Assembly (NCBI GenBank): GCA_016931365.1
Contig: JAFGEY010000305.1
Location: 1-27,689, forward strand
DNA: 27,689 nt
From: Anaerolineae bacterium
Lineage (GTDB): Bacteria > Chloroflexota > Anaerolineae > JAFGEY01
Reading direction: 5' to 3'
Shown: one piece after another, positions 22,204 through 27,689 of the stretch
Numbering within the stretch: the stretch's first letter is position 1
How the letters are laid out: every line of letters starts with the position of its first letter
Translations under genes and position numbers: made by a program
Notes under the pieces: model-generated
Databases searched by the model: none
What the model was told of the DNA's origin: nothing
What the model saw: only the letters and a program-made list of their open reading frames with translations

Positions 22204-22734
22204 ATGGGGATGGAAAGAATAGTCAGTTGGGTCGCTAATTTGATCCAGATCGGTTCGGTGGTCTTTGCCGTGGTCTCTTTGCTGTTAGCCCGGCGCGAAC
22301 TGACACGTTACCTGCGGAGGCGCAAGACAGAGCTTTCAGAGCGTCCCTGGGCCTTGATCATCGGGCTGGGAAGCGACATTACCGGTCAGGTCGAGGGCTT
22401 CCTCAAGGATCAAAAGCCGAACATGCCCGTCGAAAGCTACGTGCGCGACGGCATGGTTTCCACCGAAGATCTGTACCCGCTGCTCAAAGACCTGCTCAGA
22501 ATCAAGGGCAAACTGACCCAGGCCGGTGTGACCGAGGTGCACCTGTTCTACAAAGGGCCGGTGACGATGGCGATGGCGATCGGCGCGATCACCGATAACT
22601 GGGTGCCGATCAAGGTGTACGAGTACACCAAAGGCACCTATCAACTGACCTGCGTGTTGGAAAAGGAAACCGTCAAGGGGCTGCTGGCCGGGGACGTGAT
22701 GGATGTTGGCAAGTCCGTGCTGACTCAAAGCTAA
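22204..22734 (+). CDS. membrane-anchored SAVED/CARF-like effector
   Basis: A 176-aa protein with one N-terminal transmembrane helix (about residues 7-29, SWVANLIQIGSVVFAVVSLL), a basic stretch RRELTRYLRRRK that would stay in the cytoplasm, and a C-terminal sensor domain: WALIIGLGSDITGQVEGFLK, VHLFYKGPVTMAMAIGAI, VPIKVYEYTKGTYQL. The last two are typical of SAVED domains, relatives of CARF that bind cyclic oligonucleotides. The one-helix plus sensor layout recalls Cam1, a cA4-gated membrane effector, but with a SAVED-like rather than classical CARF domain. Three near starts exist (22201, 22204, 22210); 22204 and 22210 are spaced best from GGAGG. Last gene of the operon before a strong terminator. 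Confidence 0.75.
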   Translation: MGMERIVSWVANLIQIGSVVFAVVSLLLARRELTRYLRRRKTELSERPWALIIGLGSDITGQVEGFLKDQKPNMPVESYVRDGMVSTEDLYPLLKDLLRIKGKLTQAGVTEVHLFYKGPVTMAMAIGAITDNWVPIKVYEYTKGTYQLTCVLEKETVKGLLAGDVMDVGKSVLTQS

Positions 22735-22756
22735 AATGCCGCCTCTTGGGGGAATG

Positions 22757-22801
22757 CACAGCGGCCCAGAGACAAAACTGTCTCTGGGCCGCTGTGTTTT
22801 T
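22757..22801 (+). terminator. intrinsic terminator of the csm operon
   Basis: An 18-bp perfect stem (CACAGCGGCCCAGAGACA at 22757-22774 with its complement at 22779-22796), a 4-nt loop and TTTTT at 22797-22801. It ends the long plus-strand operon, and also lies just past the stop of the convergent JAB-E1 gene. Confidence 0.92.
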
Positions 22802-22816
22802 GGACGTGGGATGGCG

Positions 22817-24466
22817 TCAGCGCCCGGCCGTGTCGGCCTCTTCCATCGCCGCTTGTAGCCGGCGCACGCGCGCAGCGCGGTCGGGCGGTTCTGACTCCTG
22901 TCCGGTCACCAAGGCGGCCGGGACTTGCTCGCGCCGGTCGGTGACTGAGGCCAGAGACTGGAGCAGATCAGCCGATGGAAGCTGCACCTGGCTTGAGCGC
23001 CGGTAACTGGGCAGCGGTTCGAGGTCGCCCAGACCCAAGACCCCATCGTCAGCGCTGCACACCGGGCAGTCCGACCGCGCCGAAACCTGCAAGGACATGA
23101 GTTCGGGGCGCCCGGACGTCGTTCGCCCGATTGCGTCGTAGGTCAGGTAGCGCTGTAGCGGCTTGAAGGGGTGAGCCAGGTTGTGCACCTCGGCAGCGGC
23201 CAGCGAGGCGACGATGCCGTCCAGGTGGCGCACGGCTGGCGCGGGGACGCCGGTCACGTAGCCGCGCTGGCGCAGAGCCTCGCGCTGGTGCAGCGGGGCC
23301 AGCTCCCACCCCGCCTGCTGAGGGTCGATGATGCCGGCGCAGTGCAGGCACCAGCAGCCCAGGTCGGGTAGCGCAAACTCGCCGCTGACGTCCTCGATCT
23401 GGCCGTCGCTGCCCACGCCGATGTGAAAGCCGACGTGCAGCAGCGGGATCAGGTATTGGGCAGCCAGCCGGTTGAGCAGCATGCGGCTGGCATGGTTGTC
23501 GGTGGCGGCGATCAGCAGGTCGCAAGCCTTCAGTGCGTGTACCGCCTGGGGGTCAAAGACGTCGACCTGAAGGGTTTGCACATGTGCCTGCGGGTTGGGC
23601 TGGCGAGCGATGCTGCGGGCGACGTTGACTTTGGGGCGCGCTTTCTGCGCATCGGTGAGCGTCGCGCTGACCAGGCGGTTGAGATTGCTCAGTTCGACCA
23701 CATCGGGATCGACCAAGACCCAGTCGCGCACGCCCAAGCGGGCCAGGTGATCGACCAGCGCGCTGCCCAGGCCACCCAGACCGATCACGCCCACGCGCAG
23801 GGCGTTGAGCGTGTGCTGCAAGTCGGGGCCAAAGGCGCGCACCTGGCGGTCGAAAATGGTCGACAGATCGACCCGATCGGGCTGGCTGCCGGTTTTGCTG
23901 GCTGCGCGGCTGAGACGCTGGACGGACAGCGGGGCGCGGCGGGTCAGATCGCCGGTCAGGATCGAGTGCATTGGGTGAGATTGCGGGCGGTCGAAGGTTG
24001 TCTTGGGCCGGCCATCGTCGTCCTGCCGTTTGTGGGTGGGGGTGAGCCACAGGCGCGCATCGAGGGCCTCGTCACTGACGAGCACCGATCCATAGGGCAC
24101 GCCGTCCATCCGCCGGACGAGATAGGCAGCCTGGGCGGCTTCGTGCCGGTCGTCGATCGGCGAGAAAGCGAGCAAGTGTCCCTGGCCGGGATGGCTGTGC
24201 CAATCGACCTGGATCAGCCCGTGGCGGTGCGCGCGCTGATGGATGAATGACTGGACCTCCGGCTTGAGTTCCAGGTAGGTGGCTGTCTGTTGGTGGAAAG
24301 CATCCGGCGGGAGCAGGATGACGTCGCGCACCAACAGACGCAGTTCGTGGTGCAGGCGATTGACACCGCAGAGCGTGATCGCCATCTGTTCGCGGCTGCG
24401 ATCGCCCAACAAGTGAGCACGCAACGTCTCTGCCGCGTGTCTGGAGAGAGAGAGGGTATAGTTCAT
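22817..24466 (-). CDS. JAB peptidase - E1-like (ThiF/MoeB) fusion
   Basis: A 549-aa fusion of a deubiquitinase-like and an activating enzyme. The N-terminal JAB/JAMM domain has E26, H90-S-H92 (DWHSHPGQGH), S102 and D105 as likely zinc and catalytic ligands; the loop between H92 and S102 is two residues longer than usual. The E1 part has the ATP-binding GLGGLG (229-234), LVDPDVVELSNLNRL (251-265) and AATDN. Zinc ligands may come from CWCLHC (371-376) and CPVC near 470. It would trim and adenylate the Ubl encoded upstream. The ATG at 24466 has AAGGAGGAACCCG. It is third in the Ubl-E2-E1/JAB operon, 28 bp after the E2 gene. Confidence 0.9.
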   Translation of the reverse strand: MNYTLSLSRHAAETLRAHLLGDRSREQMAITLCGVNRLHHELRLLVRDVILLPPDAFHQQTATYLELKPEVQSFIHQRAHRHGLIQVDWHSHPGQGHLLAFSPIDDRHEAAQAAYLVRRMDGVPYGSVLVSDEALDARLWLTPTHKRQDDDGRPKTTFDRPQSHPMHSILTGDLTRRAPLSVQRLSRAASKTGSQPDRVDLSTIFDRQVRAFGPDLQHTLNALRVGVIGLGGLGSALVDHLARLGVRDWVLVDPDVVELSNLNRLVSATLTDAQKARPKVNVARSIARQPNPQAHVQTLQVDVFDPQAVHALKACDLLIAATDNHASRMLLNRLAAQYLIPLLHVGFHIGVGSDGQIEDVSGEFALPDLGCWCLHCAGIIDPQQAGWELAPLHQREALRQRGYVTGVPAPAVRHLDGIVASLAAAEVHNLAHPFKPLQRYLTYDAIGRTTSGRPELMSLQVSARSDCPVCSADDGVLGLGDLEPLPSYRRSSQVQLPSADLLQSLASVTDRREQVPAALVTGQESEPPDRAARVRRLQAAMEEADTAGR

Positions 24467-24494
24467 CGGGTTCCTCCTTGCGCTGACTCGCAGG

Positions 24495-24986
24495 TCAGCC
24501 GTCGTTGGTCAGGGACTCGCGGACCATGTTCAAAAAGGTCCACAGGTTGTCTGGTTGGCCAGGGTCGGCATGGGGTGTCCAGGCTCCCGATGCCTGCATA
24601 TCCATTTGGACGCAATACCAGTGCCAGCCCTGTTCGGTCAGGTCGGGCGCGCCGTGATAGGCTTTACCGGTGGCGTGTGGATCGAACTGCCCGTTGTGCA
24701 GTACGAAGGGCTTGTTGAGGTAAAAGCCGATCGGCGGCGTTTCCGGGTAGGTTTCGGGAAAGACGATCAGCAGGTCGCAATGGCGCTCACGAAAGCGCGC
24801 TGGCAGCGGGTAGCCCGGGACGATCAGCCAGTCGCGGTTCTCATCGTCATAGTAGATGCCCTGATAGGGCGGCCGGCTGAAGCGTTTGGCGATCATCAGC
24901 ACCTCGGCGTCAATGCGCCGGTTGCGGCGGCCAAGGCCGGGTGCAGCGGCCGGAATGAGGCGGGATTTGAGCCAGTCTAAAGCCAT
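24495..24986 (-). CDS. prokaryotic E2-like (UBC-fold) protein
   Basis: A 163-aa E2 conjugating-enzyme-like protein. It shows the UBC-fold core: DLLIVFPETYPETPPIGFYL (71-90), in which YPETPPIGF matches the E2 'YP-x2-PP' signature, then GWHWYCVQM (120-128) with C125 as the likely active-site cysteine, and a C-terminal helix DNLWTFLNMVRESL. The ATG at 24986 follows CCAGGAGGCATACCA. It lies between the Ubl gene (96 bp upstream, separated by a hairpin) and JAB-E1. It would take the activated Ubl from the E1 and pass it to a target. No RING or other E3 is visible in the window. Confidence 0.87.
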   Translation of the reverse strand: MALDWLKSRLIPAAAPGLGRRNRRIDAEVLMIAKRFSRPPYQGIYYDDENRDWLIVPGYPLPARFRERHCDLLIVFPETYPETPPIGFYLNKPFVLHNGQFDPHATGKAYHGAPDLTEQGWHWYCVQMDMQASGAWTPHADPGQPDNLWTFLNMVRESLTNDG

Positions 24987-25018
24987 TGGTATGCCTCCTG
25001 GTGTGCAAAGGAAGGAGG

Positions 25019-25058
25019 CCGGAGCCAGGCAACGATGGCGTGCGCATTGGGCTCCGGC
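25019..25058 (-). terminator. hairpin between the Ubl and E2 genes
   Basis: GCCGGAGCC (25019-25027) pairs perfectly with GGCTCCGGC (25050-25058) over 22 nt. It lies after the Ubl stop within the operon. A partial terminator here would give more Ubl than E2 and E1. Confidence 0.5.
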
Positions 25059-25081
25059 GCTCCGGCATAGGGCTGCGGCCG

Positions 25082-25294
25082 TTAGCGCTGGCCCTTGACC
25101 CTGGGTGGGGCGTCCACAAAGACATCGCCGTCTTCGACAGCAATATCTTCGCCGGGACGCACGACGAAATTGCCCTCGCGGGCGCGGCGGATGATGTTGC
25201 GCCCTTCGGTGATGCCGCCAGCTTTGCGGATGTCCTCGATCTTGGCAACCGGGGGCACCTGGACGCGCCGTCCGTTGATGATGGCTGTGGTCAT
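25082..25294 (-). CDS. ubiquitin-like modifier (Ubl), 70 aa
   Basis: A small beta-grasp protein resembling the bacterial multi-ubiquitin type Ubl: it begins MTTAIINGRRVQVPPVAKIE, has GITEGRNIIRRAREGNFVV, and ends GEDIAVEDGDVFVDAPPRV-KGQR, where 'V-x-DGD-x-F-x-x-x-PP' is the usual last strand. It has a single domain and no terminal Gly-Gly; the end is K-G-Q-R, so removal of two residues by the JAB domain could expose a glycine (inference). The ATG at 25294 follows AAAGGAGGTGAACC. It is first in the Ubl-E2-E1/JAB operon, 57 bp from motif copy 6. Confidence 0.8.
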   Translation of the reverse strand: MTTAIINGRRVQVPPVAKIEDIRKAGGITEGRNIIRRAREGNFVVRPGEDIAVEDGDVFVDAPPRVKGQR

Positions 25295-25351
25295 GGTTCA
25301 CCTCCTTTGAGTTGTGCGAACGAGTGAGTGTGTGCCGGACAATTGAGATGC

Positions 25352-25369
25352 TCAACTCTGGTAACGAAA
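25352..25369 (-). promoter_or_regulatory. shared 18-bp motif, copy 6 (upstream of the Ubl operon)
   Basis: Minus-strand TTTCGTTACCAGAGTTGA, 57 bp before the Ubl start. A short hairpin TTGAG-CAT-CTCAA overlaps its 3' end. It lies just beyond the terminator stem of the preceding NYN gene. Confidence 0.75.
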
Positions 25370-25379
25370 CGGGCCGGGG

Positions 25380-25410
25380 ATGGAGAGGCACGTGGGTTGT
25401 GCCTCTCCAT
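25380..25410 (-). terminator. hairpin after the second NYN gene
   Basis: A 12-bp perfect stem (ATGGAGAGGCAC at 25380-25391 with GTGCCTCTCCAT at 25399-25410) over 7 nt, 17 bp past the NYN stop. It lacks a T-run, but it separates the NYN gene from the Ubl operon and its own motif. Confidence 0.65.
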
Positions 25411-25426
25411 GAGCATTGTGCTGGCG

Positions 25427-26044
25427 TCAGGCGGGCAGGTCGGCCAGTGCTTCCTCTTCTTGAGCCGGGTCGACTTCGACCAGCGGCTCATCGTCCGGTT
25501 CGGGGGCGGCATCCGCCAGCGGCAGGTGATCCACCTGGTTGCCGATCCGGGTCAGGTCGATGAATCCGTTGGCCATCGCGCGCAATGCAGCAGAGACGCT
25601 GCCCGGCGTGGAGGCGATTTCGACACGTACGCCGCGCAGGCGCAGTCGCTGCACCAGCGGTGTAAAGTCGCCGTCGCCGGTGACAAGCACGACGATGTCG
25701 GGCCGCGAGTGGACGATGAACTCCTGGATGTCGAGCGCCATCTCCAGGTCAAAGTCGCACTTGAGGCGGCCGTTGGGCAGGAGCTGGCCGACCTTGCTGC
25801 GGACCAGGAATCCACTCTGGCGCAGACGGTGCAGGGTGACGCGGTCTTCTTCCTGCCGTTCGGGCTGCGGGTGGGTGGCGATGTAGAGCATCGCTTCGAC
25901 CAGGTGCCGGCCCTCGGACAAGTAATCGTGCAAGGCCAGCAGATCGATCTGGCGGCCAACGCGGCGGAGTGCGTGCAGTGTGTTGTGATAGTCCACAAAG
26001 ACGGCCACGCGCTCGTGAGTCAGGGTGTTAGGAACGAGTTGCAT
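25427..26044 (-). CDS. NYN-domain (LabA/DUF88-like) ribonuclease
   Basis: A 205-aa PIN-like nuclease. The first catalytic Asp lies in VAVFVDYHNTLHALRR (D18), a second acidic site in LKCDFDLEMALDIQEF, and the typical VVLVTGDGDFTPLVQRLR follows. The last ~40 residues are an acidic tail (PEPDDEPLVEVDPAQEEEA). This is the classical short LabA/NYN form and should be an RNase. The ATG at 26044 follows CAGGAGGTGAACCG; the longer frame to 26227 crosses the motif. It has its own motif copy and terminator, and is one of two NYN proteins in the regulon (the other is at 7018-8319). Confidence 0.88.
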   Translation of the reverse strand: MQLVPNTLTHERVAVFVDYHNTLHALRRVGRQIDLLALHDYLSEGRHLVEAMLYIATHPQPERQEEDRVTLHRLRQSGFLVRSKVGQLLPNGRLKCDFDLEMALDIQEFIVHSRPDIVVLVTGDGDFTPLVQRLRLRGVRVEIASTPGSVSAALRAMANGFIDLTRIGNQVDHLPLADAAPEPDDEPLVEVDPAQEEEALADLPA

Positions 26045-26085
26045 CGGTTCACCTCCTGGTAGGTACAGATGGGTTGAGTTTCCGT

Positions 26086-26103
26086 TCAACTCTGGTAACG
26101 AAA
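26086..26103 (-). promoter_or_regulatory. shared 18-bp motif, copy 7 (upstream of the second NYN gene)
   Basis: Minus-strand TTTCGTTACCAGAGTTGA ends 41 bp before the NYN ATG. This is the last copy in the window and marks the right edge of the regulon. Confidence 0.75.
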
Positions 26104-26407
26104 CGAGCGGCGTTCGGACGATCTGTGGGGAGAACCTGATGTCGGGTATTGGTGCTGCCAGACCTGACGGTTTCGACAGCTTATCACGCTCTGACGATCG
26201 GTTGAGATTGGGCTTGGGGTACGACAACGCAAGTTTACTGGCCTTCCAAGGGGATGAAATTGCTGGCTGTCACATCCAGGTTCGGGTCAAGATTCAGGTA
26301 CCGCTGCGTGATCGCGGTGCTCGCATAACTCTACAGTTCTGATATTGTCATGTCGCAAGCGTGACCTACATTTGTTCCAAGAACAACCGCTCCTATTCGA
26401 CAGGGCA
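26104..26407. other. non-coding stretch, nothing recognised
   Basis: No supported gene, RNA or repeat was found here. Short open frames on both strands lack ribosome-binding sites and protein-like composition. It separates the defence locus from the promoter at 26408 and may mark the locus boundary. Confidence 0.5.
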
Positions 26408-26452
26408 TTGCTACCTCCTCCGGTCTGTAGTATAATCGGCGCGTAGTATAAT
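26408..26452 (+). promoter_or_regulatory. strong sigma-70-type promoter, doubled -10
   Basis: TTGCTA (26408-26413), a 17-bp spacer and a perfect TATAAT (26431-26436). A second TAGTATAAT lies 16 bp further on (26444-26452), so the -10 region is duplicated. It points toward the small ORF at 26515 and the lamin-tail/PLD gene at 26749. Confidence 0.65.
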
Positions 26453-26514
26453 GGCTTTAGCGTCTTTGCATCACTATCATTCTCACCGCATTTGGGCTTG
26501 TGGAGGAGAAAGCG

Positions 26515-26667
26515 ATGAATGATTGGCAGCCGATCCAGCCTGAAAATCATCCTGGTGGACGATCGGCTGTTTTTGTGTCGGAGCAAGCTGACCGCAGTGA
26601 GAGGTCTCCCTGGATCGCATCCTGTCGGGTCAATACCAGTCGGATTTCTCCCTTCACCAAGTCGTAA
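26515..26667 (+). CDS. possible small protein, 50 aa
   Basis: The frame begins MNDWQPIQPENHPGGRSAVF and ends NTSRISPFTKS. It has a good ribosome-binding site (GGAGGAGAAAGCG) and lies under the promoter at 26408. It matches no family I know. A terminator-like hairpin sits inside it (26527-26574), so it may instead be a leader peptide or part of a small RNA, or the remnant of a longer gene. Confidence 0.35.
   Translation: MNDWQPIQPENHPGGRSAVFVSEQADRSERSPWIASCRVNTSRISPFTKS
26527..26574 (+). terminator. terminator-like hairpin in the leader
   Basis: CAGCCGATC (26527-26535) pairs perfectly with GATCGGCTG (26561-26569), followed by TTTTT (26570-26574). The 25-nt loop holds a smaller CCAG/CTGG pairing. 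With the promoter at 26408 this would give an RNA of about 130 nt. Confidence 0.55.
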
Positions 26668-26748
26668 ACGATCCGTTCAAACAACGCACACCTTTTGACC
26701 TACCAGCCAGTCGTCATCTTTGAGTTTTCTGGATGAGGAGGCGAGAGA

Positions 26749-27689
26749 ATGAAGGATAAGCGCGTCAGGCTGCACTTCTTATCGGCGCTCGTTGTCCTGC
26801 TTTCTGTTCTCACTTTTCTGCCCGGATCGGGGCAGGCGCAATCTCTGTACGATGTCGTCATCTCCGAAATCGCCTGGATGGGCACGGCGGTCTCATCCGA
26901 CGACGAGTGGATAGAGCTGTACAACAATACCAGCAGTCCCATCAACCTCACTGGCTGGATGCTAACCGCTGCAGACGGTACTCCATCCATTGCGCTTGCA
27001 GGTACAATCCCTGCCGGCGGCTATTTTCTGCTTGAGCGCACGGATGATACTACGGTGCTCGGTGTGACCGCTGACCAGCTTTACACCGGCGCGTCGGGCA
27101 ACGATGGCGAAAATCTGGTCTTGCGAGACAACGCATCCAACATCATTGACCAGGTGAACTGCGGCATAGGATGGTTTTCTGGGCACACCGATGGCCGCGT
27201 CCCGATGGTGCGCGTTAGTACTACGTCTGACGGCAGCCAGGCCAGTAATTGGACCTACAACCCGCGCTGTGGCACGGCAACCAACTCCGCCGGCATATCC
27301 CGTACTTGCACACTCACTATCACCGATGTCGGCCACTCTCTGGACTATGCTGTCTACTTTAACGAACGGGCGACAACGGCCACCAGCACCACGACCGAGC
27401 ACACCCAGGCAGAAAATGCGCTGCTTGTCTTCATCAACCAAGCGACAATCAGCATTGACGTAGCTCTGTATGACCTGAACCGACAGAGTGTGATCGACGC
27501 CTTGATTGCAGCACACAACAAAAGCATCCCTGTGCGAGTCGTGGGGGATGACGAGGCGGCTGCCGGCGAGTCTGCCGCCGGCTACCAGGCGCTCTGCGAC
27601 GCAGGGATAGCGGTTGTGACCGATACCACGACCAGCAAGATTCAGCACAACAAGTTTGTGGTGTTTGACGCCCAAGTCGTGTGGACGGG
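26749..27689 (+). CDS. secreted lamin-tail / phospholipase-D-like protein (3' cut)
   Basis: At least 313 residues, running off the window end. An N-terminal signal peptide (KDKRVRLHFLSALVVLLSVL, cleavage likely near GQAQS) shows export. Residues about 35-145 are a lamin-tail domain: DVVISEIAWMGTAVSSDDEW, IELYNNTSSPINLTGWML. From about 200 a phospholipase-D/nuclease fold begins (SLDYAVYFNE, then ISIDVALYDLNRQSVIDALI), reaching the first HKD motif IQHNKFVVFD (H-x-K-x4-D) just before the window end. The ATG at 26749 follows GGATGAGGAGGCGAG. Probably an extracytoplasmic phosphodiesterase or nuclease. It lacks the 18-bp motif and may not belong to the defence locus. Confidence 0.88.
   Translation, partial: MKDKRVRLHFLSALVVLLSVLTFLPGSGQAQSLYDVVISEIAWMGTAVSSDDEWIELYNNTSSPINLTGWMLTAADGTPSIALAGTIPAGGYFLLERTDDTTVLGVTADQLYTGASGNDGENLVLRDNASNIIDQVNCGIGWFSGHTDGRVPMVRVSTTSDGSQASNWTYNPRCGTATNSAGISRTCTLTITDVGHSLDYAVYFNERATTATSTTTEHTQAENALLVFINQATISIDVALYDLNRQSVIDALIAAHNKSIPVRVVGDDEAAAGESAAGYQALCDAGIAVVTDTTTSKIQHNKFVVFDAQVVWT

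Noticed and set aside
26287..26586. 99-residue minus-strand frame
   Set aside because: It lacks a ribosome-binding site, has unlikely composition and overlaps the plus-strand promoter and small ORF.

Overview
The window looks like a chromosomal defence locus from a GC-rich bacterium, most likely a member of the Chloroflexota (Anaerolineae/Caldilineae-like). That placement is an inference from the helicase-C3/WYL protein, the Csx15-like protein, the REP-like C/G-rich palindromes and the gene repertoire; there is no rRNA or marker gene to prove it. No tRNA, rRNA, phage gene or transposase was seen.

Layout. 1-1195: CRISPR array (16 complete 37-bp repeats, one partial, 16 spacers). 1504-2856: cas1-cas2 (+). 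2969-6958: a minus-strand operon read as HORMA-like/cold-shock protein, RNase HI, group-II-like reverse transcriptase (RT), helicase-C3/WYL protein. 7018-8319: helical-repeat plus NYN nuclease (-). 8445-8831: zinc-ribbon/cold-shock protein (+). 8938-10347: two poorly known minus-strand genes. 10689-22734: a long plus-strand type III-A operon: CARF-HEPN RNase, cas6, cas10, csm2, csm3, csm4, csm5, AlbA_2/Schlafen-like, CARF protein, RQC-like DNA-binding protein, Csx15, membrane-anchored SAVED/CARF-like protein. 22817-25294: a bacterial ubiquitin-like conjugation operon (-): Ubl, E2, JAB-E1. 25427-26044: a second NYN protein (-). 26104-26748: mostly non-coding, with a good promoter, a 50-codon ORF and a terminator-like hairpin. 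26749-end: secreted lamin-tail/phospholipase-D-like protein, cut by the window end.

How it may work. Cas10 keeps the GGDD cyclase motif but has lost the HD nuclease motif, so immunity should rest on target-RNA cleavage by Csm3 and on cyclic oligoadenylate signalling. Up to four neighbours could sense, act on or buffer that signal (CARF-HEPN, CARF, Csx15, TM-SAVED). The RT with a catalytically complete RNase HI next to cas1-cas2 looks like a split RNA-to-DNA spacer acquisition module. Five of 16 spacers carry perfect 6-7 bp hairpins, far more than chance.

The most unusual feature is an 18-bp motif, TTTCGTTACCAGAG-N-TGA (one copy diverges), found seven times. It always points toward the gene it precedes and sits ahead of every transcription unit from cas1 to the second NYN gene except the csm operon. 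It ties cas1-cas2, RT/RNase H, HORMA-CSD, both NYN nucleases, the zinc-ribbon CSD protein, two unknown proteins and the whole Ubl-E2-E1/JAB pathway into one apparent regulon, and is the best evidence here for an undescribed composite system.
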